DNA from: Paracoccaceae bacterium
GTDB lineage: Bacteria > Pseudomonadota > Alphaproteobacteria > Rhodobacterales > Rhodobacteraceae
DNA: 6,452 bases
Direction: 5' to 3'
Assembly: GCA_030626365.1 (NCBI GenBank)
Contig: DAOUPC010000170.1
Span: 1 to 6,452, forward strand
Every line of letters begins with the position of its first letter. Within the stretch, counting starts at the first letter, position 1. The translations under genes and the position numbers were made by a program. The notes beneath the pieces were generated by a model. It saw nothing but the letters and a program-made list of their open reading frames with translations, was not told where the DNA came from and made no database searches. Below, one piece after another: positions 1-6,226 of this stretch.

Positions 1-1578
1 CATGTGGCGGGGGATCAGGTCTTTCAGTTTCTCGACCATGGCACGCCCGCGGGCCTCGGCACGGTCGCGGTGGACCATCATCGACAGGGCGTCCACCGGC
101 TCTTCGTTGACCAGCACCGATAGCTTTACCAGGGCGTCCTCGCGGTATTCGGTCAGTTGATAGTCGAACGACGCATAGCCTTTGGTTACCGATTTCAGGC
201 GGTCATAAAAGTCGAACACCACTTCGTTCAGCGGCAGGTCATAGACCACCATCGCCCGCGTGCCCGCATAGGTCAGATCAATCTGGATGCCGCGCCGTTC
301 CTGGCACAGTTTCAGCACATCGCCCAGGTATTCGTCAGGCACGAGGATGGTCGCCTTGATACGCGGTTCTTCCAGGTGATCGACAAAGGTCAGGTCGGGC
401 ATATCGGCGGGGTTATGCAGGTCCGCGACCGTCCCGTCGCGCATATGGATATGGTAGATCACCGAGGGCGCCGTGGTGATAAGTTCGATGTTATATTCCC
501 GTTCAACCCGATCGCGGATCACTTCAAGGTGCAAAAGCCCCAGGAACCCACAGCGAAAGCCAAAGCCAAGCGCGGCGCTGGTTTCCATTTCAAAAGAGAA
601 CGACGCGTCATTCAGCGCCAGTTTGTCGATCGCATCCCGCAGGTCTTCGAATTCGGCGGAATCGACCGGGAACAACCCACAGAACACCACCGGTTGCGAC
701 GGGGCAAAACCCGGCAATGGTTCATCCGCACCTTGTCTTTCAAAGGTGATGGTGTCGCCCACCTTGGTGTCACGCACCTGTTTGATGCTGGCGGTAAGAA
801 ACCCGATCTCGCCCGGGCCCAGTTCATCGATCTTATCCATCTCGGGGCGGAACACGCCGATACGTTCAACCAGATGAACAGAATCGTTGGACATCATGCG
901 AACCCGGTCGCCCTTTTTCAGCACGCCATCCATGACACGCACCAGAACGATTACCCCCAGATAAGAATCATACCACGAATCCACCAGCATCGCCTTAAGT
1001 GGTGCATCACGGTCCCCCGTGGGGGCGGGCAATTCGCTGACAATCGCCTCAAGCGTTTCGTGGATGCCCTGCCCGGTCTTGGCGCTGACCTGAATGGCCC
1101 CCGAGGCATCAATGCCAATCACGTCCTCGATCTGTTCGGCCACCCGGTCGCAATCGGACGCGGGCAGGTCGATCTTGTTCAGGATGGGGACGATTTCATG
1201 GCCTGCGTCAATCGCCTGATAAACATTGGCCAATGTCTGTGCCTCGACCCCTTGCGAGGAATCAACCACCAGCAACGACCCTTCGACCGCGCGCATTGAG
1301 CGGCTGACCTCATAGGCGAAATCCACGTGGCCCGGCGTATCGATCAGGTTCAGCACATAGGTTTCGCCATTGTCGGCCGTATAATCGATGCGAACGGTAT
1401 TGGCCTTGATGGTAATGCCACGTTCGCGTTCGATATCCATGGTATCAAGCAGCTGTGCCTGCATGTCCCGGTCCTTGACTGTGCCGGTTTCCTGAATCAG
1501 CCGGTCAGCAAGGGTGGATTTACCGTGGTCGATATGCGCCACGATCGAGAAATTGCGGATATGAGATAGGTCTGTCAT
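1..1578 (-). CDS. lepA: Elongation factor 4 (LepA), 3' end cut by window edge
   Basis: Translation GTPase that binds the ribosome and acts in back-translocation, initiation or ribosome biogenesis; it is a paralogue of EF-G and acts in the cytoplasm or at the membrane. The minus-strand frame is open for 526 codons from the ATG at 1578 to the left edge. It starts MTDLSHIRNFSIVAHIDHGKST, with the P-loop AHIDHGKST at residues 14-22, the switch I motif RGITIK at 53-58, DTPGH at 80-84 and NKID at 134-137. The later domains are colinear with LepA as far as a typical HRDRAEARGRAMVEKLKDLIPRH-like stretch at the truncated end. Family proteins are about 600 residues, so roughly 70 C-terminal residues lie outside the window. 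The start matches the usual LepA N-terminus, although no Shine-Dalgarno sequence precedes it and the frame is open for at least 61 further codons upstream. I am very sure of the identity; only the exact start is in some doubt. Confidence 0.97.
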   Translation of the reverse strand, partial: MTDLSHIRNFSIVAHIDHGKSTLADRLIQETGTVKDRDMQAQLLDTMDIERERGITIKANTVRIDYTADNGETYVLNLIDTPGHVDFAYEVSRSMRAVEGSLLVVDSSQGVEAQTLANVYQAIDAGHEIVPILNKIDLPASDCDRVAEQIEDVIGIDASGAIQVSAKTGQGIHETLEAIVSELPAPTGDRDAPLKAMLVDSWYDSYLGVIVLVRVMDGVLKKGDRVRMMSNDSVHLVERIGVFRPEMDKIDELGPGEIGFLTASIKQVRDTKVGDTITFERQGADEPLPGFAPSQPVVFCGLFPVDSAEFEDLRDAIDKLALNDASFSFEMETSAALGFGFRCGFLGLLHLEVIRDRVEREYNIELITTAPSVIYHIHMRDGTVADLHNPADMPDLTFVDHLEEPRIKATILVPDEYLGDVLKLCQERRGIQIDLTYAGTRAMVVYDLPLNEVVFDFYDRLKSVTKGYASFDYQLTEYREDALVKLSVLVNEEPVDALSMMVHRDRAEARGRAMVEKLKDLIPRHM

Positions 1579-1834
1579 GGCATGGGATATGTATGGGAAC
1601 GCGGCGCTGGTCAAGCCGGGAAGCCCCCCAAGGGCCAGACCCGGGCAAGGCCACCGGAACAAGAGCCCGGCAGGCCACATCCCATGCTGGCGGCCCATAC
1701 GATCAATGCCCGCATTCACCCACACGATGCGGCGATTGAACGTAATCGCGATTTGCGCCATATTATGCCAAATTCTGCATATTCGGGCGACACATCCGAC
1801 AGGTGGGATACAGATGGGATAATGAGTGTTGGAA
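1579..1834. promoter_or_regulatory. Divergent intergenic region between lepA and the small secreted-protein gene
   Basis: Both flanking genes read outward from this stretch, so it should hold a promoter for each. Most of it is GC-rich. An AT-richer patch at about 1751-1783 contains TATTAT at 1761-1766 on the plus strand. On the opposite strand the same patch reads CATAAT (1768-1763), five of six bases of the -10 consensus. TTGAAC at 1736-1741 is a possible -35 for the plus strand, but the spacer would be 19 bases. No good -35 is visible for lepA. These are guesses from base pattern; I see no RNA gene or strong hairpin here. Confidence 0.3.
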
Positions 1835-2152
1835 ATGAGAAAACTTGCAATTGCGGCACTCAGCATCGCCGTTTTGGCATCTGCATCCCCGGCACCGGTC
1901 ATGGCTGGTCTGGGGGTAATCGACCGGGCCTGTCGCAAATCGGACCGCTCGGCCGTTTCGCCGCAGCTGTGCCGTTGCATCCAGAAGGTGGCCAATTCCA
2001 GCCTGAGCCACGGCGAACGGCGCAAAGTGGCCAAGTGGTTCAGCGACCCGCATCAGGCACAGGTCATGCGCCAGTCAGACCGGCCCAGCGACGAAGTTCT
2101 GTGGAAACGCTATAAGGCGTTTGGCGAGTTGGCCAAGAAACGCTGTGGCTAG
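1835..2152 (+). CDS. Small secreted four-cysteine protein of unknown function
   Basis: A 105-residue protein if started at the ATG at 1835. A GTG at 1826 would add three residues. The N-terminus MRKLAIAALSIAVLASA followed by SPAPVMA is a clear Sec signal peptide: two basic residues, a hydrophobic core, and an A-X-A-like cleavage site after about residue 24. The mature part is about 80 residues, strongly basic, with cysteines at 33, 46, 48 and 104. This could give two disulfides in the periplasm. I associate similar short proteins in Rhodobacterales with the uninformative database name 'arginine transporter', but nothing here shows transport. The ATG was preferred because it puts the basic residues first. 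Neither start has a good ribosome-binding site: GGA lies only two bases before the ATG, and a weak ATGGGA precedes the GTG. The stop is two bases from the stop of the convergent racemase gene. Real gene likely; function unknown. Confidence 0.75.
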   Translation: MRKLAIAALSIAVLASASPAPVMAGLGVIDRACRKSDRSAVSPQLCRCIQKVANSSLSHGERRKVAKWFSDPHQAQVMRQSDRPSDEVLWKRYKAFGELAKKRCG

Positions 2153-2154
2153 GG

Positions 2155-2829
2155 TCAGCCTTTGGCGAAATCCACAATCGCCGTGGTCAGACAATCAAGG
2201 CTGTCCGTCCAAGGCAGATCATCCGGCAGATCACCGGTCAACAAAGACAGTTCCGTGCAGGCCACAAGGACATGGTCACAGCCCTGATCCATCAATCTTT
2301 GCGCCGCGCCCGCCAACACCCCATCTGCGGGCACAGCCCCCGATTTGACCGCCCGGATCACCGACAGGACAGGCGTGTCATCAACCGGAAACACCGGTTC
2401 AAGACCGGCCAGCGCAAAGGCCGCGTCAAACACCCCCACGAACCGGACAGCAGGCGACGCCAGCAGGCCAATACGTTGTGCCCCACGCCGTGAAACAGCC
2501 TTTGCCGTCGGGTCCGGCATGTTGAGGAATGGCAAATCCACAGCATCGCCCAGCGCCCGCACATAATGATGCGCCGTGTTACAGGGCATGGCCAGCGCCT
2601 GCGCGCCCGCCGCCTGTAAATCCCGGGCCATACCGACCAGCACCGGGGACGGGTCCGCCCCCTGCCCGTCAATCAGCGCAGCAATGCGGCTGGGCACCTG
2701 GGGATTCTGATGCACGATCAGCGGGATATGGTCGCCATCATCCTGCGCGGGCACGGCCCGCAGCACCTTTTGCATCAACAGGATGGTTGCCTCTGGCCCC
2801 ATCCCCCCCAGAATACCAACCGGGCGCAT
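2155..2829 (-). CDS. Aspartate/glutamate racemase family protein, possible cysteate racemase
   Basis: PLP-independent amino-acid racemase of the Asp/Glu superfamily, in which a pair of cysteines removes and returns the alpha proton from opposite faces. The 224-residue protein begins with the glycine-rich N-terminal motif GGMGPEA (8-14). It has the first catalytic motif MPCNTAHHY with Cys83 and the second ACTELSLL with Cys191. The two halves form the usual pseudo-symmetric fold, and the length is near normal for the family. It is probably cytoplasmic, as there is no signal peptide. Its ATG begins two bases after the cuyA stop with no Shine-Dalgarno sequence, so translation probably depends on ribosomes finishing cuyA. 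Family knowledge supports aspartate or a related acidic amino acid as substrate. Cysteate is a sulfonate analogue of aspartate, so the context suggests cysteate racemisation, but that is inference. Alternatives are aspartate racemase or a hydantoin- or maleate-type relative. The maleate reading is less likely, given the intact motifs. Confidence 0.9.
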   Translation of the reverse strand: MRPVGILGGMGPEATILLMQKVLRAVPAQDDGDHIPLIVHQNPQVPSRIAALIDGQGADPSPVLVGMARDLQAAGAQALAMPCNTAHHYVRALGDAVDLPFLNMPDPTAKAVSRRGAQRIGLLASPAVRFVGVFDAAFALAGLEPVFPVDDTPVLSVIRAVKSGAVPADGVLAGAAQRLMDQGCDHVLVACTELSLLTGDLPDDLPWTDSLDCLTTAIVDFAKG

Positions 2830-2831
2830 GG

Positions 2832-3842
2832 TCAGGCGCGCGCGGCGACGTCGAAATCATGAGTATAGGCGGTCAGCCCGATCGCGCCACCAGTATGCAG
2901 GAACACAATTTTTTCGCCCGCTTTGAAGTGCCCCTTGCGAATCAGATCAATCAGACCGGCCGCCCCCTTGGCCGAATAGACCGGGTCCAGCAGGATCGCC
3001 TCGGTGCGGGCAAAGATGTCGATGGCCTCAAGCGTATCTTCACCGGGAAAGCCATAGCCGGGGCCGACATAATCACAATTGGCCACCACATCCGCACGTT
3101 TCACGACGCCGGGACAGCCCAGTTTTTCAGCCGTTTTAACAGCCAGGTTAAACACGTTTTCCTCTTGCTTTTCCTGGGGGGCACGCACGCCGATCCCCAA
3201 CAGGGGGATGCCCGCGTTCATCGCGCAAAGCCCGGTGATCAGCCCGGCCTGGGTGCCCGAACTGCCGGTGGCATGCACGATATGGTCAACGTCCAGCCCC
3301 ATGTCGACGAACTGACCCATCATTTCCAACACGCAATTGACATAGCCCAGCGCCCCCGTGGGGTTCGATCCGCCGCCCGGAATGGTATAGGCGTTGCGCC
3401 CGCTGGCACGCATGGTTTCGGCCACCGTTTCCATCTCGGCGTGCATATCCAGATCGGGACCACGATGTTCAATCGACGCCCCGTGCAGCACGTCCAGCAA
3501 TACGTTGCCATTATAGCGGTAATTCTCGTGGTTAAAGCCGGTCCTGTCCTCTAGCAATATGTGACAGTCCATGCCCAGCTTTGCCGCCGCCGCCGCCGTC
3601 TGGCGGGCGTGGTTGGATTGGGTCGCACCGACGGTCAGCACGATGTCAGCCCCCTGCGCCTGGGCCTCGGCCATCAGGAATTCCAGCTTGCGGGTCTTGT
3701 TACCGCCGGTGGACAACCCGGTGCAGTCATCCCGCTTGATCCAGATTTCGGGACCGCCCAGCATTTCACTAAGGCGCAAAAGCGGCTCTAGCGGGGTTGG
3801 CAGATGTGCCAGATGCACACGGGGAAATTTCGCAAGGTTCAT
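2832..3842 (-). CDS. cuyA: L-cysteate sulfo-lyase (CuyA) / D-cysteine desulfhydrase family PLP enzyme
   Basis: Fold-type II PLP enzyme of the ACC deaminase/D-cysteine desulfhydrase group. CuyA splits L-cysteate into pyruvate, sulfite and ammonia in the cytoplasm; D-cysteine desulfhydrase does the sulfide equivalent. The 336 residues show the PLP-lysine motif GGNKTRKLEF with Lys49, then TVGATQSNHARQT (70-82), IPGGGSNPTGALGY (154-167), the phosphate-binding ATGSSGTQAG (191-200), LLDPVYSAKG (284-293) and FLHTGG (314-319). The wording RDDCTGLSTGGNKTRK and VRAPQEKQEEN resembles marine CuyA proteins more than enteric DcyD, which has RDDVTPMAMGGNKLRK. Substrate assignment still rests on similarity recalled from memory. 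The start ATG at 3842 has AAAAGGA six bases upstream. The hpsN-like gene ends 26 bases before it and the racemase starts two bases after it. Pairing with an HpsN-like gene supports a sulfonate role over D-cysteine detoxification. Confidence 0.8.
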   Translation of the reverse strand: MNLAKFPRVHLAHLPTPLEPLLRLSEMLGGPEIWIKRDDCTGLSTGGNKTRKLEFLMAEAQAQGADIVLTVGATQSNHARQTAAAAAKLGMDCHILLEDRTGFNHENYRYNGNVLLDVLHGASIEHRGPDLDMHAEMETVAETMRASGRNAYTIPGGGSNPTGALGYVNCVLEMMGQFVDMGLDVDHIVHATGSSGTQAGLITGLCAMNAGIPLLGIGVRAPQEKQEENVFNLAVKTAEKLGCPGVVKRADVVANCDYVGPGYGFPGEDTLEAIDIFARTEAILLDPVYSAKGAAGLIDLIRKGHFKAGEKIVFLHTGGAIGLTAYTHDFDVAARA

Positions 3843-3868
3843 GTCATGTCCTTTTGGTAAACCGGGGC

Positions 3869-5176
3869 TTAGTTTTGATCATTTGCAACCATTTTGACGG
3901 GCGGGGCCAGATTGGCAAGCCGGATATCGGCGGTGCGGGCGTGCCCCTCCATGCCCTCGTGGCGCGATATGGTGGCAGTGGCACGGGCAAGGTCGGGCAA
4001 GGCCCGGTTCCCGACCTTTTGCCAGGTAACTGTCTTAAGGAATTTGTGAACGCTCAGCCCCCCGGTATAGCGCGCCGCACCAGAGGTCGGCAGCACATGA
4101 TTGGGGCCAGCCGCCTTGTCACCAAAGGCCACCGCAGCGTTTTCACCCAGAAACAATGATCCATAGGCGCAAAGCCTGGATTTCCACCAATCCAGATCGG
4201 CGGCCTGCACATGCAGATGCTCGGGCGCATAGCGGTCGGCGATTTCGGCCATTTCCCCGGGCGTGTCACACAGAATCACTTCGCCCAGATCATCCCAGGC
4301 AGCGCGGGCCTGCGCGGCGTTGGGTTCCGGCAGCGCGGCAATGCAATCCGGCACCATCCGCATCACATCCTGTGCAAAGGCCCGGTTATCCGTAACCAAC
4401 CAGACGGGTGAATTATAACCATGCTCGGCCTGCCCGGAAAGGTCCCAGGCAACACGCGCCGGGTCAGCCGAGGCATCGGCGATCACCATCAGGTCGGTCG
4501 GCCCGGCCAGCATGTCGATACCGACCGGGCCAAACAATTGCCGCTTGGCCTCGGCCACGTATTGGTTACCGGGACCGACAAGAATATCGGCAGGCACGCC
4601 CCCGAACAGCCCCTGCGCCATGGCGGCAATACCCTGCACCCCCCCCAGCACCAGTATCCGGTCGGCACCGGCCAGCAACATGGCATAAAGAACGCTGGGC
4701 GCGATACCGATACCGGGACGGGGCGGTGAACAGGCGGTGATATGCGCCACGCCTGCGGCCCGCGCGGTGGTGATGGTCATCAGCGCCGATGCGATATGCG
4801 CATAGCGCCCGCCCGGCACATAACATCCGGCTGCATTCAGCGGAATCTGGCGTTGTCCAACGGTCAGGCCGGGGCGCAGTTCCGTTTCAAAATCCTGTGC
4901 GCTGGCACGCTGGGCCCTGGCAAAGCGGCGGATATTGTCATGTGCATAGCGAATCGCCGATTTCAGCTCTGACGGGACCTGCGCGGCCACGCCGGCCAAC
5001 TGGTCCTGCGCCACCACGATGTCACCATCCCACCCATCCAGCGTGCGCGCATAATCGCACGCCGCCGTGTCGCCGCCGGCCTGCAAACGGGCCAGCATGA
5101 TCTGAACCACATCACGAACATCACCCGTCTGATCGGGCGGAAGACCGGGGGCGGATTTCAGGAATTCGGAGGGCAT
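3869..5176 (-). CDS. hpsN: Histidinol-dehydrogenase-like sulfonate dehydrogenase, HpsN type
   Basis: Zinc- and NAD-dependent dehydrogenase of the HisD family. HpsN oxidises the alcohol of (R)-2,3-dihydroxypropane-1-sulfonate (DHPS) through two steps to (R)-sulfolactate. The protein has 435 residues. HisD-family zinc and catalytic positions are all present: Gln249 and His252 in GQAEHGYNSPVW, Glu319-His320 in APEHLHVQ, Asp353 in FGDKAAG, and His412 in EGMEGHARTA. His360 (GPNHVLPT) and Glu407 match substrate-contact positions of HisD. The HpsN-like signature is AAGCYVPGGRYAHIASA (residues 115-131) and EHGYNSPVWLVT, where biosynthetic HisD has GLYVPGG and EHGPD or EHDPD. No his genes are nearby and the neighbours are cuyA and a racemase, so a catabolic role is preferred. 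The ATG at 5176 has no in-frame alternative upstream and no Shine-Dalgarno sequence. Exact substrate unproven: DHPS, cysteinolate or another C3 hydroxysulfonate. Confidence 0.82.
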   Translation of the reverse strand: MPSEFLKSAPGLPPDQTGDVRDVVQIMLARLQAGGDTAACDYARTLDGWDGDIVVAQDQLAGVAAQVPSELKSAIRYAHDNIRRFARAQRASAQDFETELRPGLTVGQRQIPLNAAGCYVPGGRYAHIASALMTITTARAAGVAHITACSPPRPGIGIAPSVLYAMLLAGADRILVLGGVQGIAAMAQGLFGGVPADILVGPGNQYVAEAKRQLFGPVGIDMLAGPTDLMVIADASADPARVAWDLSGQAEHGYNSPVWLVTDNRAFAQDVMRMVPDCIAALPEPNAAQARAAWDDLGEVILCDTPGEMAEIADRYAPEHLHVQAADLDWWKSRLCAYGSLFLGENAAVAFGDKAAGPNHVLPTSGAARYTGGLSVHKFLKTVTWQKVGNRALPDLARATATISRHEGMEGHARTADIRLANLAPPVKMVANDQN

Positions 5177-5220
5177 AGGGGTGGCTCGCGGGTTATCGGC
5201 ACTTGACCGGGCGGGGTGTT

Positions 5221-5241
5221 AGTTTCACAAAAGGTGAAACT
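5221..5241. promoter_or_regulatory. LysR-type operator: perfect 8-bp inverted repeat
   Basis: The arms AGTTTCAC (5221-5228) and GTGAAACT (5234-5241) are exact reverse complements separated by five bases. The inner TCAC-N5-GTGA has T at 5225 and A at 5237 with 11 bases between, the classic T-N11-A form bound by LysR-family regulators. It lies 15 bases before the regulator ATG and about 45 bases before the operon ATG, where a divergent LysR-type protein normally binds. Binding by the adjacent regulator is inferred from position and form. Confidence 0.75.
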
Positions 5242-5244
5242 GTT

Positions 5245-5248
5245 GGAG
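5245..5248 (+). promoter_or_regulatory. Ribosome binding site of the LysR-type regulator
   Basis: GGAG stands eight bases before the ATG at 5257. It supports this start over the in-frame ATG two codons later at 5263. Confidence 0.7.
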
Positions 5249-5256
5249 ATTGAAAC

Positions 5257-6222
5257 ATGTTGATGAAGGGTGTGACCCTGCGCGGGCTTGAGGTGTTTGA
5301 GGCCCTCGCCCGGACCGGATCGGTGGCAAAAACCGCCGAAATTACCGGCCTTAGCCAGCCCGCCGTCAGCCAGCAGTTGCGGAATCTTGAAAGGGCGCTG
5401 GGTGCCGATCTGGTTAATCATGGACGGCGCCCGATGCAGGTCACGCCTGCCGGGCGCAGTTTTCTGACGCGCACCAAGGTGGTCCTGTCCGAGCTTAGGC
5501 GCGCGCAAAGCGAGTTGACGGTGATGGACCTGAGCCACCTTTCCACGCTGTCCATCGGGCTGATTGATGATTTCGACAATGACCTGACACCACGGTTGGT
5601 GACGATCCTGGCCGACAGCCTGACAAAATGCCGGTTCAAGCTGATCACCGCGCCAAGCCTTGATATCAGCGCGGCAATGGCCGCCCGGAAATTGCACATT
5701 GCGATTGCCGCCAGCACGGGCGAATTGCACAGCGGCGTGGTCGAATATCCGCTGGTCCGTGACCCTTTTATGCTGGTGGTTCCCAAGGGCGTGATACGTG
5801 ACCCTGACGACATCATGGGTGCATTGCAGGATGTGCCGCTGCTGCGCTATTCGAGTGAGCAACTGATCAGCCGTCAGATCGAGGCGCATCTGTCCCGCCA
5901 GAAACTGGAATTCGAAGAGCGGTTTGAAATCGGTAGCCATCTGGCGCTGATGGCGATGGTGGCCCGCAATATCGGCTGGGCGGTCACAACGCCGCTGGGA
6001 TACATGCGCGCCGCGCGGTTCCATGATGAAATTGACGCGTTTGCCCTGCCGTTTTCGCCGTTTGCACGCACCATTTCGCTGTTTGCCGGGGCCGACTGGG
6101 CCGACCGGGTTCCCCGCGATGTGGCCCAGACCATGCGCCGCCTGGTGCAAACCCAGATGATTGACCCCGCCGTTACCCGACTGCCCTGGCTGGCCGGACA
6201 GATGAGGGTGATTGACCCTTAG
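5257..6222 (+). CDS. LysR-type transcriptional regulator of the adjacent sulfonate operon
   Basis: DNA-binding regulator of 321 residues, the normal LysR-family length. Residues 8-66 form the winged helix-turn-helix, with LEVFEALARTGSVAKTAE, then the recognition-helix region GLSQPAVSQQLRNLE (31-45) and the wing RRPMQVTPAGRSFL. A linker helix follows (about 67-90). The remainder, from about residue 92 to 305, is the two-lobed periplasmic-binding-protein-like effector domain, for example LSIGLIDDFDNDLTPRL and the later IGSHLALMAMVARNIGWAVTTPLGY. It is cytoplasmic and has no signal peptide. It is divergently transcribed from the hpsN-cuyA-racemase operon across an 80-base gap with a T-N11-A palindrome, so it very probably controls that operon and itself. 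The inducer is unknown; a sulfonate or pathway intermediate is a reasonable guess. No truncation or frameshift is seen. I do not recognise a specific named orthologue. Confidence 0.93.
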   Translation: MLMKGVTLRGLEVFEALARTGSVAKTAEITGLSQPAVSQQLRNLERALGADLVNHGRRPMQVTPAGRSFLTRTKVVLSELRRAQSELTVMDLSHLSTLSIGLIDDFDNDLTPRLVTILADSLTKCRFKLITAPSLDISAAMAARKLHIAIAASTGELHSGVVEYPLVRDPFMLVVPKGVIRDPDDIMGALQDVPLLRYSSEQLISRQIEAHLSRQKLEFEERFEIGSHLALMAMVARNIGWAVTTPLGYMRAARFHDEIDAFALPFSPFARTISLFAGADWADRVPRDVAQTMRRLVQTQMIDPAVTRLPWLAGQMRVIDP

Positions 6223-6226
6223 GCGC

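Larger units (their letters stand above)
5177..5256. promoter_or_regulatory. Divergent promoter region between the sulfonate operon and its LysR-type regulator
   Basis: This 80-base gap must carry the promoters of both the leftward operon and the rightward regulator. On the plus strand TTGACC (5203-5208) and CACAAA (5226-5231), 17 bases apart, form a possible regulator promoter whose -10 lies inside the inverted repeat; that would give autorepression. On the minus strand GATAAC (5197-5192) is a possible -10 for the operon with no recognisable -35, as often seen where an activator is needed. Its start point would leave only about 10 untranslated bases before the ATG at 5176, which fits the missing Shine-Dalgarno sequence. 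Both promoter readings are inference from short matches. Confidence 0.4.

Noticed and set aside
157..1299. Long plus-strand open frame opposite lepA (380 codons).
   Set aside because: It is the antisense shadow of lepA: rich in His, Arg, Gln and Asp as expected from reading a GC-biased gene backward, with no domain or ribosome-binding site.
1616..1645. Possible hairpin CCGGG / CCCGG in the lepA leader.
   Set aside because: Only five base pairs around a 19-base loop in GC-rich DNA; expected by chance.
1582..2115. Plus-strand open frame through the lepA upstream region into the small gene.
   Set aside because: It overlaps the signal-peptide protein in another frame, has low-complexity composition and no start signal.
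2529..3554. 341-codon plus-strand open frame across cuyA and the racemase gene.
   Set aside because: Antisense to two well-supported enzymes; its proline-, histidine- and arginine-rich product matches no family.
3583..3597. Five tandem GCC units.
   Set aside because: They encode the alanine run at residues 83-87 of the lyase, in a helix where family members are also alanine-rich; not a meaningful repeat.
3869..5176. Biosynthetic histidinol dehydrogenase (hisD) as the identity of this gene.
   Set aside because: The CYVPGGRYAHIAS and EHGYNSPVW segments follow the HpsN-type branch, there are no his genes nearby, and the operon partners are catabolic.
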